64,000 bases of DNA from Spartobacteria bacterium (GTDB lineage: Bacteria > Verrucomicrobiota > Verrucomicrobiia > Chthoniobacterales > UBA10450), in contig PLCM01000041.1 of assembly GCA_003134765.1 (NCBI GenBank), forward strand, positions 1 to 64,000. The letters are read 5' to 3'. The notes under the pieces were generated by a model. It had not been told where the DNA came from. It saw only the letters and a list, made by a program, of their open reading frames with translations, and ran no database searches. Both the position numbers and the translations under genes were made by a program. Of this stretch, positions 26,496 through 35,560 are shown piece after piece (position 1 is the stretch's first letter; every line of letters begins with the position of its first letter).

Positions 26496-27622
26496 TTCTT
26501 CTTCTTCCACTTCCGCTCGTGATCGAGCAGCCATTTCTTCCGCCAGAGGCCGCCACCGTAACCGCACAGTGAACCGTCGGCGCGGATGACGCGATGACAC
26601 GGAATGATTATCGAAAGCATGTTCGTGCCGTTCGCGCGACCAACCGCACGACGCGCGTTTGGAATGCCGAGGCCCTCGGCCATCCAGGAATAGGAACGCG
26701 TTTCGGCTGTCGGAATCGTCCGCAAGAGCTCCCAGGTGCGCATTTGGAAGTCGGAGCCCACTGGGGCCAGCGGAATGTCGAACTCGAGATGCTCGCCGGA
26801 AAAATAGCGCGCGAGCTGCGCGCGAACCGCGTCGAGATATTTGTGTTCGCCGGGAACAACGTTCGTCTTCAGGCGCCGGCGCAGGTTGGTCAGTTCCGCT
26901 TCAAGAGCACGGCGATCGGCGAATTCCAGCAGTCTCAGGCCCTGGTCGTCCGCCACCGCGAGCATCGCGCCCAGCGGCGTGTCGAGGCGTTCCGCGAACA
27001 TGCAGGCGCGCGATTTCGCGGTGGTGGGCGGATCGCCGAACACGCGAGTGAACGCCTCCCGGAAACCGCTGGCCGATTCAAACCCGCTCCCAGTCTTCGC
27101 TTCGGCGACCCGGCCGCCTTTGCGCACTTCGCGCAAGGCAAGACCCATCCGGCGCGCCCGATGATAGGCCTGGAAGGTCATCCCGTAATGCCGTTTGAAT
27201 TGACGCCGCGCCGTTGAGGGATCGATCGACAACGCCGTGAGTTCCTTGTCGGTGAGCCGGCCCCCGGGGGCGCGCTCGACTTCGGCCCGGAGCCGCTCGA
27301 TCAGTTCCGGCGGTCGTCTGTCCGGATCCATCGGCCGGCAGCGCAAACAGGGCCGGTAACCGCCGTGCAACGCTTCGCTCGGCGTCGAGAAAAAATCGAC
27401 GTTCGCGCGCGCCGGTTTTTTTGCGGAACAAGTGGGGCGACAAAAAATTCCCGTCGTCCGGACGCCGACGAAGAAAATTCCTTCAAAGCTCGAGTCTCGG
27501 TTGACCAGGGCGCGATACATCATGTCGGAGGGCGGAAGCAGCTCAGGGACTTTCATGATCGTGGAATTTCCGTTGCCAATTATCCGTGACGGGCGCTCGA
27601 TCGCAAAGCTCGATGTTTTCAT
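26492..27622 (-). CDS. ada: Ada: DNA alkylation repair regulator and methyltransferase
   Basis: A 376-residue bifunctional protein that accepts methyl groups from DNA and activates repair genes. It has the N-terminal Ada zinc domain with TGIFCRPTCSAKKP and YRPCLRCRP supplying four cysteines, an AraC-type HTH (about 125-200) and a C-terminal O6-alkylguanine methyltransferase with IIPCHRVIRADGSLCGYGGGLWRKKWLL. The start is uncertain: ATG 27622 or ATG 27556 (MKVPELLPPS), neither with a clear Shine-Dalgarno. The Lys-rich end (ERKWKKKK) lies in the inverted repeat near the tRNA. Confidence 0.92.
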   Translation of the reverse strand: MKTSSFAIERPSRIIGNGNSTIMKVPELLPPSDMMYRALVNRDSSFEGIFFVGVRTTGIFCRPTCSAKKPARANVDFFSTPSEALHGGYRPCLRCRPMDPDRRPPELIERLRAEVERAPGGRLTDKELTALSIDPSTARRQFKRHYGMTFQAYHRARRMGLALREVRKGGRVAEAKTGSGFESASGFREAFTRVFGDPPTTAKSRACMFAERLDTPLGAMLAVADDQGLRLLEFADRRALEAELTNLRRRLKTNVVPGEHKYLDAVRAQLARYFSGEHLEFDIPLAPVGSDFQMRTWELLRTIPTAETRSYSWMAEGLGIPNARRAVGRANGTNMLSIIIPCHRVIRADGSLCGYGGGLWRKKWLLDHERKWKKKK

Positions 27623-27694
27623 ATCCCAAGGTTAAGCGCCCCGATGCCGTGCGCGCATCGACGGAATTCGGGCGGTGAATTCCAGGAAAGCATC

Positions 27695-27759
27695 AAGGAG
27701 CGGCGGTTTACAAACCGCCGATGTATTCAGGGCGGGCGATTTGGAAATCGCCCCTTCTT
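27695..27759. repeat. Dispersed palindrome, family E (copy 2)
   Basis: AAGGAGCGGCGGTTTACAAA..CCGCCG followed by GGGCGATTTGGAAATCGCCC and CTTCTT. It resembles copy 1 at 20358-20420. The end of mobA lies inside it. Confidence 0.75.
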
Positions 27760-28320
27760 GAAGTCGTCAGGCTCATTCACGCTGAGAAAGAAATGCTCGT
27801 CCTCTTCGAGCACCGGCCAAGGCTGAACTTTGCCAGCAACCACGAGCGTTCGGATGAGGCTTTGTAACGAAAAATCAGATCCTGCCAGAGCGGCCGAAAA
27901 TTCGGACGACACCTCTACCGGATAAACTGCGGCCAAAGGCTCCGCCCGATCGCCGATCACGGGAACAATTCCGCGGCTCGTCTCCGCGAGGTTGCAGAAG
28001 TGACCTAATTGCTCGCTCGTCATGAACGGCATATCGACGGCGAGCGCGAGCAGATGAGTCGTTCGCATTGCCGTCAATGCTTTCGTCAAACCGCTGAGGG
28101 GACCGCGGGACGGCGGATCGTCTTGAAGGAATTCTCCGTCAGCCGGCAGCCATGAAGGTTTCAGGCGCGCCGACACCAGGATTCTTTCCGGTCCCAGGCC
28201 GCGGAGGATCTGGAGTTGCCGTTTCCACAACGGTTGTTTATCGAATTCGATCGTCGCCTTGTCGCGGCCCATGCGACGGGATTCACCGCCGGTGAGAAGA
28301 ACAGCCGTAAGCGTCATCAT
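27727..28320 (-). CDS. mobA: Molybdenum cofactor guanylyltransferase MobA
   Basis: Attaches GMP to molybdopterin to make the MGD cofactor. The protein has 197 residues with the nucleotidyltransferase signature LLTGGESRRMGRDKA, the metal-binding LAVDMPFM and EPLAAVYP. Its last about 11 residues (FKKGRFPNRPP) are encoded by palindrome E2, so the original stop was probably lost when the repeat arrived. It is divergent from fdhD, which needs the same cofactor in formate dehydrogenase maturation. Confidence 0.9.
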   Translation of the reverse strand: MMTLTAVLLTGGESRRMGRDKATIEFDKQPLWKRQLQILRGLGPERILVSARLKPSWLPADGEFLQDDPPSRGPLSGLTKALTAMRTTHLLALAVDMPFMTSEQLGHFCNLAETSRGIVPVIGDRAEPLAAVYPVEVSSEFSAALAGSDFSLQSLIRTLVVAGKVQPWPVLEEDEHFFLSVNEPDDFKKGRFPNRPP

Positions 28321-28328
28321 CTTTCTTC

Positions 28329-28432
28329 GTCATCCTCAGCCTGTCGAAGGATCCAGTGGCTTTACCAGACCCGTTTGAGCAGGTCACGCTTCCAAAGAAG
28401 AGTACGGGATCCTTCGACAAGCTCAGGATGAC
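28329..28432. repeat. Dispersed palindrome, family A (copy 2)
   Basis: GTCATCCTCAGCCTGTCGAA and TTCGACAAGCTCAGGATGAC form the outer arms. It occupies the divergent mobA/fdhD promoter region. Confidence 0.8.
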
Positions 28433-28474
28433 TGTTCCCCTCGCCGCTCTTTCCTTTCGTGCGATGATTCGAGA

Positions 28475-29314
28475 ATGGATCGTTCGCGCGCCGATCAGTT
28501 CGGAATCGGGCCCGGCAGCATTGTCCGCCGCAAAGAGAACGGCGACTACGAATGCGTCACGGATGAGGTAGCGATCGAAGAACCTCTCGAAATCCGGATC
28601 GGCGGGATGGCACTCGCCACGACCATGCGCACGCCGGGCAACGATGACGAACTCGCCGCTGGCTTCCTCCTTTCCGAAGGAATCGTTCGGGCAAGGTCAG
28701 ACATCAGCACGATCGCTCCCTGCCCGCTTCCCGCATCGCTCGGCAACGTGATGAATGTCGATCTCGCGTCCGGCGTGAAGTTCGAACCCGCGGCGGTGCA
28801 GCGTTTCGGCACCATTTCCACCAGCTGCGGGCTCTGTGGAAAAACGAGCATCGAGTTTATCCGGCAACGGTTCCCGTCGATCGACTCCGAATCGCGGGCG
28901 CAAATTCCGGAAACGACTCTACTGGAATTGCCCGGGCGTTTGCGCGCCGCCCAAGGCAACTTCGCTCGCACTGGTGGAATCCATGCCGCCGGAATCTTCG
29001 ACCTGAGCGGAAATCCTTTGGTGGTCCGCGAAGACATCGGCCGCCACAACGCGGTCGACAAAGCGATCGGGCGCGCGTTTCTCAACGGTCTGCTGCCGGT
29101 GAACACTCACGTTCTGTTGGTGAGCGGACGCTCCTCGCTCGAGATCGTGCAGAAAGCGCTCGCCGCCGGCATCCCGATCGTGGCCGCCGTTTCCGCGCCT
29201 TCGTCGCTTGCGGTGAATTTCGCACGCGAATGTGGCCAGACTCTCATCGGCTTCCTGCGCCCGCCGACGTTCAACGTCTATTCGCACATCGAACGCGTTG
29301 CGTTCGACACGTAG
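28475..29314 (+). CDS. fdhD: Formate dehydrogenase accessory sulfurtransferase FdhD
   Basis: A 279-residue protein that transfers sulfur to the molybdenum cofactor of formate dehydrogenases. The catalytic cysteine pair is in STSCGLCGKTSIE; other landmarks are the N-terminal EEPLEIRIGGMALATTMRTPGND, ARTGGIHAAGIFD and REDIGRHNAVDKAIG. A formate dehydrogenase is not in the window but is implied by fdhD and mobA. Confidence 0.94.
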   Translation: MDRSRADQFGIGPGSIVRRKENGDYECVTDEVAIEEPLEIRIGGMALATTMRTPGNDDELAAGFLLSEGIVRARSDISTIAPCPLPASLGNVMNVDLASGVKFEPAAVQRFGTISTSCGLCGKTSIEFIRQRFPSIDSESRAQIPETTLLELPGRLRAAQGNFARTGGIHAAGIFDLSGNPLVVREDIGRHNAVDKAIGRAFLNGLLPVNTHVLLVSGRSSLEIVQKALAAGIPIVAAVSAPSSLAVNFARECGQTLIGFLRPPTFNVYSHIERVAFDT

Positions 29315-29332
29315 TGACGTTGTTCCGGCCGG

Positions 29333-29806
29333 TTACCAGCGATGGAACGCGGGATGACCTTCCTTCACCGCCACGAAAGTTCCGCGGCAGGTCGCGCAAA
29401 CTTTCCCGCCGGCGCTCAACGTTCCATCGACGGTCGCCTTGCTTCCCTCGGACGTGACCACTTTCGCCGAAAGCGAAACGGGTCCATCCGTCGGGGTCGG
29501 TCGCAGAAGCTTGATCGCGTAATCGGCCGTGACAGTGCAGGGCGGACGATCATCGCCCGCGCTTTTCATCAGGTGCCAGGCGGCGGTCCAATTACAATGG
29601 CAATCGAGCAGCGCGCCGATGATGCCACCGTTCAGGACCCCGGGAAATGCTTCGTAGCGCGTCTCCGGTGTCCATTCAGCCACAACTTCATCTCCGCGGA
29701 CAAAACTGCGGATGTGCAGTCCATCCGGGTTCGCCGGCCCGCAGCCGAAGCAGGCGTTGGCCGGCGCGTAGAATTCCTGGAGCGATTGCGACCCGGCGTC
29801 CGCCAT
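29333..29806 (-). CDS. PaaI-family hotdog thioesterase
   Basis: A 157-residue hotdog-fold protein with the start CFGCGPANPDGLHI and the active-site helix FPGVLNGGIIGALLDCHCNW, as in PaaI/4HBT acyl-CoA thioesterases of the UPF0152-like subgroup. It follows prpC by 3 bp and is probably the last gene of the prpD-prpB-prpC operon, where it could recycle CoA from propionyl or methylcitryl intermediates (inference). Confidence 0.8.
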   Translation of the reverse strand: MADAGSQSLQEFYAPANACFGCGPANPDGLHIRSFVRGDEVVAEWTPETRYEAFPGVLNGGIIGALLDCHCNWTAAWHLMKSAGDDRPPCTVTADYAIKLLRPTPTDGPVSLSAKVVTSEGSKATVDGTLSAGGKVCATCRGTFVAVKEGHPAFHRW

Positions 29807-29809
29807 CGA

Positions 29810-30955
29810 TTACTTCGCTCCGTTGCCCGAGACCGAACCGGGATAAGGCCGCAATTGCGGTCCCGTGTAAAGCGAGCGCGGCCGGATCAACCGATTGTGA
29901 TCGTGCTGCTCGATGACGTGCGCGCACCAGCCCGCCACACGCGAAACGGCGAAGATCGGCGTATTCAATTCCGGCGGGAATTTCAGCATCGTAAAGACCG
30001 GCGCGGCGTAGAGATCGACATTCGCGCAGAGTTGTTTCTCGCGTTCCATCGTCGCCTCGAGATTTTCGCAGATCGGCACCCACTGTTCCTTGCCCAGGCG
30101 TTTTCCGAGGTCGCGCGCGATCTCGCGCATGATCGGCACGCGAGAATCACCCTTCTTATAAACGCGATGTCCGAAGCCCATGATTTTCTTCTTCTGCGCC
30201 AGCGCGTCCATCATCCACTTCTCCGCGCGATCCGCCGTGCCGATTTCGTCGAGCATCTTCATCGACTCCTCGTTCGCCCCGCCGTGCAGCGGGCCTTTCA
30301 GCGTGCCGCACGCCGACGTCACCGCCGCATACATGTCCGCGAGGGTGGAGGCCGTCACCCGCGCCGCGAAGGTGGAGGCGTTGTATTCATGGTCCGCGTA
30401 CAAAATGTAAATCGTGTCGAGCATCCGGATCTGCCAGTCCTGCGGAACGCCGCCGGTGAGCTTGTAAAAGAAATTCCCGGCGTGAGTCAGGTCCGGCTTG
30501 TCCGGGAGCGGCTCCTGGCCCTGCGAAATCCGCCAACCGTCCGTTACCAGGCTCGAAACCCGCGCGAGCAGCCGGATTGCCTTGCGAACATTGGCCTCGT
30601 GAGAGTGATCGTTCAGGTCGGGATCGAACGGCGCCAGCATCGAAACGCCAGTCCGCAGCATATCCATCGGGTGAGTATTCTTCGGCATGAGCCGCAGCAT
30701 TTTCAAAACCGGTTCCGGCAGCGCGCGTTCCGCGACCAGTGCTTTCGAAAAAGCCGCCAGCTCGTCCCCGGAAGGCAGTTCGCCCTTCAAGAGCAGGTAA
30801 GCGACTTCCTCGAAGTTCGCCTTTTGCGCCATCTCGTGGATGTCGTAGCCGCGGTACATCAGACCCGCGTTCGGATCGACCCAGCAGATCTCTGTTTCCC
30901 CCGCAACTACTCCGGCGAGACCGGGGCTGTAGGCTGGTTTGGTTTCTGTGCTCAT
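29810..30955 (-). CDS. prpC: 2-methylcitrate synthase / citrate synthase
   Basis: Condenses propionyl-CoA with oxaloacetate in the methylcitrate cycle; 381 residues. Citrate-synthase landmarks are YRGYDIHEMA, the catalytic His in LYADHEYNAST, LKGPLHGGANE and GFGHRVYKKGDSR. The setting between prpB and a thioesterase favours 2-methylcitrate synthase. It is 12 bp after prpB. Confidence 0.93.
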   Translation of the reverse strand: MSTETKPAYSPGLAGVVAGETEICWVDPNAGLMYRGYDIHEMAQKANFEEVAYLLLKGELPSGDELAAFSKALVAERALPEPVLKMLRLMPKNTHPMDMLRTGVSMLAPFDPDLNDHSHEANVRKAIRLLARVSSLVTDGWRISQGQEPLPDKPDLTHAGNFFYKLTGGVPQDWQIRMLDTIYILYADHEYNASTFAARVTASTLADMYAAVTSACGTLKGPLHGGANEESMKMLDEIGTADRAEKWMMDALAQKKKIMGFGHRVYKKGDSRVPIMREIARDLGKRLGKEQWVPICENLEATMEREKQLCANVDLYAAPVFTMLKFPPELNTPIFAVSRVAGWCAHVIEQHDHNRLIRPRSLYTGPQLRPYPGSVSGNGAK

Positions 30956-30967
30956 ATCGTTTTCCTT

Positions 30968-31948
30968 CTACTTCGTGGGATCGTAATTCAGCAGCCCGTA
31001 AAGCTCCTGCCGCGTCTGCATGCGATCGAGCCAGCTTTGCTGTGTGCCGGTCTTCTTCAAATCGCGCAGCATCTGGCCGGCTGCAAACATGGAAACGCGG
31101 AACGCAGTCTGCGGATAGATCACCATTCGATAGCCGAGGTTGGCCAATTCCTCGAGCGACAACAGCGGGCTTTTGCCGAACTCAGTCATGTTCGCCAGAA
31201 GCGGCGCCTTCACTTCTCGGGCAAAATCGCGGAACTCCTTCTCATTCTGCAACGCCTCGGGAAAAATCGCGTCGGCGCCGGCGGCCAGATAGCTCTGCGC
31301 CCGTTCGACGGCTTTTGCGAAGCTTTCGACGGCGCGCGCGTCGGTGCGCGCGATCAACAGAAAATCCTTGTCCCGCCTTGCCGCTGAGGCCGCCGCGATC
31401 TTCTCCTTCATGTCCTCTACCTCGACCAGCGTTTTGCCCGCGAGATGGCCGCAGCGTTTCGGAAATTCCTGATCCTCGATATGGCAGCCGGCCAGTCCCG
31501 CTCGCTCAAATTCCTCGATGGTCCGCGCCGCGTTTTCCGCGCCGCCGAAACCGGTATCCGCATCGACAATCGCCGGAATTTTCACAGCCCGCGCAATGTA
31601 GCCTGCCAGTTGCGCCACCTCGGTAAGCGTCAACAGACCGATATCAGGGACGCCGGCGGTCGCATTACATAAACCAGCGCCGCTGATGTAGAGGGCGTCA
31701 AAGCCCGCACGTTCCACGAGCCGTCCCATCGCGGCGTTGAACACGCCTGGCATCGCGACGCAACCAGTGCGGAGGAGCTGACGCAGGCGCGAACCTGCGG
31801 TCATTCCGAGCGCAGTCGAGGCCGTAACGCAACCCGCAGAGCGGGCGAGGCCGGGCTTTCCACCCTGTTGAGAGTCATTCGACTTTCCACGGGGTCCCTC
31901 GACTGCGCTGCGCTTCGCTCGGGATGACTGGCGTTTTTGCGCTGTCAT
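30968..31948 (-). CDS. prpB: 2-methylisocitrate lyase (start altered by a palindrome)
   Basis: Splits 2-methylisocitrate into pyruvate and succinate. The catalytic signature FPKRCGHLAGK (KxCGH) and DADTGFGGAENAARTI are present. The ORF starts at 31948, making an ATGA overlap with the prpD stop, but its first 48 residues are read in frame through palindrome A3 and are not enzyme-like. Normal family N-termini correspond to MTAGSRLRQLL, whose ATG at 31804 is the edge of the same palindrome. Either start would give a functional enzyme. Confidence 0.9.
   Translation of the reverse strand: MTAQKRQSSRAKRSAVEGPRGKSNDSQQGGKPGLARSAGCVTASTALGMTAGSRLRQLLRTGCVAMPGVFNAAMGRLVERAGFDALYISGAGLCNATAGVPDIGLLTLTEVAQLAGYIARAVKIPAIVDADTGFGGAENAARTIEEFERAGLAGCHIEDQEFPKRCGHLAGKTLVEVEDMKEKIAAASAARRDKDFLLIARTDARAVESFAKAVERAQSYLAAGADAIFPEALQNEKEFRDFAREVKAPLLANMTEFGKSPLLSLEELANLGYRMVIYPQTAFRVSMFAAGQMLRDLKKTGTQQSWLDRMQTRQELYGLLNYDPTK
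31800..31928. repeat. Dispersed palindrome, family A (copy 3), inside the prpB 5' region
   Basis: GTCATTCCGAGCGCAGTCGA and TCGACTGCGCTGCGCTTCGC..GGGATGAC are the arms. ATGACAGC at the prpD/prpB junction and ATGACCGC at the other side resemble a short target duplication. The insertion kept the prpB frame open. Confidence 0.75.
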
Positions 31949-33345
31949 TTTTTCGTAATCTCGAGTGATTTCATTAACGCGCTGACGTCCTGCGCCTGAT
32001 CGAAACCCCAGCAGTGCTTCAGCACCCTATCAGCCGCATCCTTGCCAATCTTCGGCGCTGCCAGGTTCAGGAATTTCCCTTCCAGCTCAGAATCCTTCAG
32101 CCGGTTCTTCGCGTTGCCCAGCGGATAGTCGACGCGCTTGGTCAGGGTGCGGCCATCGGCCAGGTTCACGTGCACGATGTTTGCCACGGCTTCCGCGTAA
32201 AGCGCGCTGAGCTCGTCGTTTCGTTCCACCTTTACCCCCTGCAGGAACGAGACGATGCCGGTCTCGGTGAAACGCTCGGGCGCGAATTGCTTGTCTGTCA
32301 CCTCGCCATCGATCAACGCCACCGCCGTAATATACGGCAAACTGTGATCCGCGGTTTCGCGCTGTTGCGGATGCCATTTTTCCGGCTCGCTCCCGATGAT
32401 ATCCACCGAGGCGTCGTGGCTCTCGATCACCATCGTCTTCACCTGCGAGAGATCCTCGATCTGGTTGCGGAGAAAGAGAGCCGCTTCAATCGCGCTCTGG
32501 CTGTGATATTCCGCCGGCCAATATTTGATGCTGGTCTTGAGAATCATGGACGCGGGGCCTTCGCCCGGAATCGCTTCCTTTGTCTTGTCGAACACCTCGC
32601 GAACGTTGCCTAACGAGACGCCAAGTTCTTTCTCGAATCCCATCGCACCTTCGAAAATCGGGGCCGGTCCCGTCATGCCCTCGCGGGCCAGCAGCGCCGC
32701 GTAGACTCCGAGCCGCGCCGCATTCGCAAAAGCCACACCTTTCCAGTGGGAAAGTTCGCCCACGCGCGCCTGGCGAAATGCCGCGCAATGCACGCCCGCG
32801 ATGTTGATCGCGTGCCGCGTCCGCTCCGGGTCGAGCTTCATCAACTTTGCGCAGGCAAGAGCGGTCGAGAACGCACCATAGGTCGGATGATCCCAGCCCC
32901 GCGCGCGAATGCTCGCGGCGTCGCAAAGGCGGCATTGCACCTCGTAGGCGATCGCCGTCGCGGTAATCATCTCCTTGCCGGTCGCGCCGACGCTCTCACC
33001 CACCGCAAGGACGGCGGAAAAGTTGTCGCTCGGGTGCGCCGGTTCCTTCGAGAGATAGGTATCGTTGTAATCGAAATAGCGAATGCAACAGCCGTTCGAG
33101 AAGGCGGCCCAATCCGGCGGCGCCTTGTGCGAAGTGCCGAAAACGGTCGCGCCATTTTTCGCCGAGAAATCGGAGACGACCCTGCGTGCGATCGTGCACG
33201 GCTCCTCGTTCCATGCGCCGAGCGCACAGCCCAGCGAATCCACCAGCCGCCGCTTCACCTCATGCACAACGTTCTGGGAGAGCTCTTCGAAATTGAGCGA
33301 GCAGGCGAAACGGGCCAGTTGATGCGCGAGAGTCGAATTGGTCAT
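31945..33345 (-). CDS. prpD: 2-methylcitrate dehydratase (MmgE/PrpD family)
   Basis: Dehydrates 2-methylcitrate to 2-methyl-cis-aconitate. The start MTNSTLAHQLARFAC at 33345 gives 466 residues, near the family norm; the longer frame to 33468 runs into palindrome B2. Landmarks are SLGCALGAW, NGCCIRYFDYNDTYL, HPSDNFSAVLAVGE and, late, ETADHSLPYITAVALIDG. First gene of the prp operon; divergent from the CoA-transferase gene. A fragment of a second PrpD-like protein is at 61.8 kb. Confidence 0.93.
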   Translation of the reverse strand: MTNSTLAHQLARFACSLNFEELSQNVVHEVKRRLVDSLGCALGAWNEEPCTIARRVVSDFSAKNGATVFGTSHKAPPDWAAFSNGCCIRYFDYNDTYLSKEPAHPSDNFSAVLAVGESVGATGKEMITATAIAYEVQCRLCDAASIRARGWDHPTYGAFSTALACAKLMKLDPERTRHAINIAGVHCAAFRQARVGELSHWKGVAFANAARLGVYAALLAREGMTGPAPIFEGAMGFEKELGVSLGNVREVFDKTKEAIPGEGPASMILKTSIKYWPAEYHSQSAIEAALFLRNQIEDLSQVKTMVIESHDASVDIIGSEPEKWHPQQRETADHSLPYITAVALIDGEVTDKQFAPERFTETGIVSFLQGVKVERNDELSALYAEAVANIVHVNLADGRTLTKRVDYPLGNAKNRLKDSELEGKFLNLAAPKIGKDAADRVLKHCWGFDQAQDVSALMKSLEITKK

Positions 33346-33398
33346 AGAAAAGTGAAGCTGCAATCTGGCGATGAAATGGGGCGCGGCAAGCCGCCTTC

Positions 33399-33536
33399 TG
33401 GGGAGCGCAGGCTGCCAGCCTGCAGTTTCCGGCAGCTTGCCGGAAACACATCTTGCTGACTTTTTCAAAACGCGCCGTTACCCGATGTGGTGCGGCTGGC
33501 AGCCGACCACTGCAGGCTGGCAGCCTGCGCTCCCCA
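33399..33536. repeat. Dispersed palindrome, family B (copy 2)
   Basis: GGGGAGCGCAGGCTGCCAGC at one end and GCTGGCAGCCTGCGCTCCCC at the other, with CCGGCAGCTTGCCGG inside. It matches copy 1 at 7032-7162 and lies between prpD and the divergent CoA-transferase gene. Confidence 0.85.
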
Positions 33537-33633
33537 GCAGAAGAGTCGCCGCTTGCGGCACCGTTGGAAGAAGCGCAAGCTTCGCGGATGTCGCAGCGTC
33601 ATTCCTAAAATTCGTGGTTAAATCTCTCTCCAC

Positions 33634-34989
33634 ATGAGCAAAGTTTATCCTGACGCCAAGACTGCCCTCGCCGGCCTGCTGCACGACAACATGACGATCG
33701 CGGCCGGCGGGTTCGGGCTCTGCGGCATCCCGGAAAATCTGATCGTCGCCCTTCATAACAGCGGCGTGAAAGGGCTCACGATCGTTGGCAACAACGCCGG
33801 CGTGGACGGCTTCGGCATGGGCGTTCTGCTCACGACCCGGCAGGTGAAAAAGGTCATGGCTTCGTACGTCGGCGAGAACAAGGAATTCGAACGCCAGGTG
33901 CTGGCGGGCGAACTCGATCTGGAGCTCATCCCGCAGGGGACGCTCGCCGAACGCTTGCGCGCGGGCGGCGCGGGCATCCCGGGATTCTACACGCGCACTG
34001 GTTTTGCCACCAAACTGACCGAGGGCAAGGAGACGAAAATTTTCGACGGCAAGGAGTACGTTCTCGAACCCGGCATCACTGCCGAGGTGTCGTTGGTGAA
34101 AGCGTGGAAGGGCGACAAATCCGGCAACCTCATTTTTCGAAAAACCTCCCGGAATTTCAACCCGATGATCGCGAGTTGTGGCAAAGTTTGCGTGGCCGAA
34201 GTCGAGCAACTCGTCGAAGTGGGCGAGCTCGATCCCGACCAGATCCACACGCCGGGCATTTTCGTCGATCGCATCATCCAGGGCACGAGCTACGAAAAAC
34301 GGATCGAGTTCCGCACTGTCCAGGGCAGTTCGGCAGCAAAAAAAGAAAATCCGATCCGCGACTTGATGGCGAAGCGCGCCGCCCAGGAACTGCGAGACGG
34401 CTATTACGTGAACCTCGGCATCGGCATTCCGACCCTGGTGGCCAATTACATTCCGGAAGGGATGAACGTCACACTGCAATCCGAGAACGGCCTCCTCGGC
34501 ATCGGCCCGTTCCCGACCGAGGATCAGGTGGACGCCGACCTGATCAACGCCGGCAAACAAACCATCACGACGATGCCCGGCTCGGCCTTTTTCTCGAGCG
34601 CGGATTCATTCACGATGATCCGCGGCGGCCACATCGATCTCGCCATTCTCGGCGCCTTCGAGGTAACGGACAAAGGCGACATCGCCAACTGGATGATTCC
34701 CGGCAAAATGGTTAAAGGGCCCGGCGGCGCGATGGACCTCGTCGCGGGAGTAAAGCGTGTCGTAGCCGTGATGGAGCACACCTCGAAGGACGGAAGCCCG
34801 AAGATTTTGAAGGAATGCACGCTGCCGATCACGGGTCTCGGAGTCGTCAACCTCATCATCACCGACCTGTGCGTGTTTGAAGTGAAGCAAGGCGGCGGCC
34901 TCGTCCTCACCGAGCTGCATCCGGGCGTCACCGTGGACGACATCCGCGCCAAGACCGGCGCAACGTTCGAGGTAGCGCTCAGGCGGTGA
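33634..34989 (+). CDS. Single-chain 3-oxoacid CoA-transferase (fused A and B subunits)
   Basis: A 451-residue fusion. Residues 1-225 are the A subunit ([43 protein letters not shown]) and about 240-451 the B subunit with the catalytic Glu in [14 protein letters not shown] and [15 protein letters not shown]. It moves CoA between succinyl-CoA and 3-oxoacids such as acetoacetate. Next to the prp genes it probably links ketone-body or short-chain acid use to the TCA cycle. A second, two-gene CoA-transferase lies at 52.8-54.2 kb. Confidence 0.93.
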   Translation: MSKVYPDAKTALAGLLHDNMTIAAGGFGLCGIPENLIVALHNSGVKGLTIVGNNAGVDGFGMGVLLTTRQVKKVMASYVGENKEFERQVLAGELDLELIPQGTLAERLRAGGAGIPGFYTRTGFATKLTEGKETKIFDGKEYVLEPGITAEVSLVKAWKGDKSGNLIFRKTSRNFNPMIASCGKVCVAEVEQLVEVGELDPDQIHTPGIFVDRIIQGTSYEKRIEFRTVQGSSAAKKENPIRDLMAKRAAQELRDGYYVNLGIGIPTLVANYIPEGMNVTLQSENGLLGIGPFPTEDQVDADLINAGKQTITTMPGSAFFSSADSFTMIRGGHIDLAILGAFEVTDKGDIANWMIPGKMVKGPGGAMDLVAGVKRVVAVMEHTSKDGSPKILKECTLPITGLGVVNLIITDLCVFEVKQGGGLVLTELHPGVTVDDIRAKTGATFEVALRR

Positions 34990-34995
34990 AGAATA

Positions 34996-35560
34996 TGGGA
35001 GGGGCCTCAGTGCCCCGACTGCTTCGACTGCTTCAACTCAATCGTAGAAAAGCGGCCAGGGATCACTGACCAAATCCTTGCAACTGGCGCTGCTTGCAGC
35101 CCATTGCTCAGGTGACTCCACTAATCCTTTCACCGCTGGATTCTGCTCAATGTAATAAGCAACATACTCGAACTGCCTGGTCGTTTTGACATGCGTGTCG
35201 TAGTAGCCGTCCGGCCAAGCGGTATCATATGAGCGGAGCAATCGACCAGTCTTCCGGCCCACGTAGCTCATGAAGTCGTGCATGAATTTTGGCAGCGTCC
35301 ATGGTTCGCGTAATGCGACGAGCGAATGCCAGTGATCAGGCATGACAACGAAGGCGCGGAGGTGAATTCGATTGTGTTCAACTGCGAAACGGAATGCGGA
35401 GACGATGACCGCGCGTGCTTCCCGATCCAGAACTGATCTTTTCGGATGAAGCGACTTCGTAATGAAGAAGGTGGTGGATGCATCGATCCAGCGATGCAGA
35501 CGCAAGTCTCGGGAATGATCCTCTAAACTCACGTTGGTCGGGGCACTGAGGCCCCTCCCA
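34996..35560. mobile_element. RAYT transposase gene between inverted REP sequences (family F)
   Basis: 24-bp copies starting TGGGAGGGGCCTCAGTGCCC at 34996-35019 and, inverted, at 35537-35560 bracket a REP-associated tyrosine transposase gene. Each copy folds by itself (GGGGC..GCCCC). The unit sits between the 3-oxoacid CoA-transferase and the MFS gene. Confidence 0.8.
35038..35532 (-). CDS. REP-associated tyrosine transposase (Y1_Tnp/RAYT), copy 1
   Basis: A 164-residue HUH single-strand nuclease of the IS200-related RAYT group. The metal-binding motif is VVMPDHWHSLVAL and the catalytic tyrosine is expected in EYVAYYIEQNPAVKGLVESP. The GTG start at 35532 overlaps the MFS stop as GTGA and lies next to the right REP. 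RAYTs mobilise nearby REP hairpins and not themselves. The gene appears intact. Confidence 0.88.
   Translation of the reverse strand: MSLEDHSRDLRLHRWIDASTTFFITKSLHPKRSVLDREARAVIVSAFRFAVEHNRIHLRAFVVMPDHWHSLVALREPWTLPKFMHDFMSYVGRKTGRLLRSYDTAWPDGYYDTHVKTTRQFEYVAYYIEQNPAVKGLVESPEQWAASSASCKDLVSDPWPLFYD

Noticed and set aside
29342-31387. 681-aa ORF on the plus strand
   Set aside because: Antisense to the thioesterase, prpC and prpB; composition is Arg/His-rich shadow coding of a GC-rich gene.
33478-34560. 360-aa minus-strand ORF
   Set aside because: Antisense to the fused CoA-transferase gene and extending into palindrome B2.
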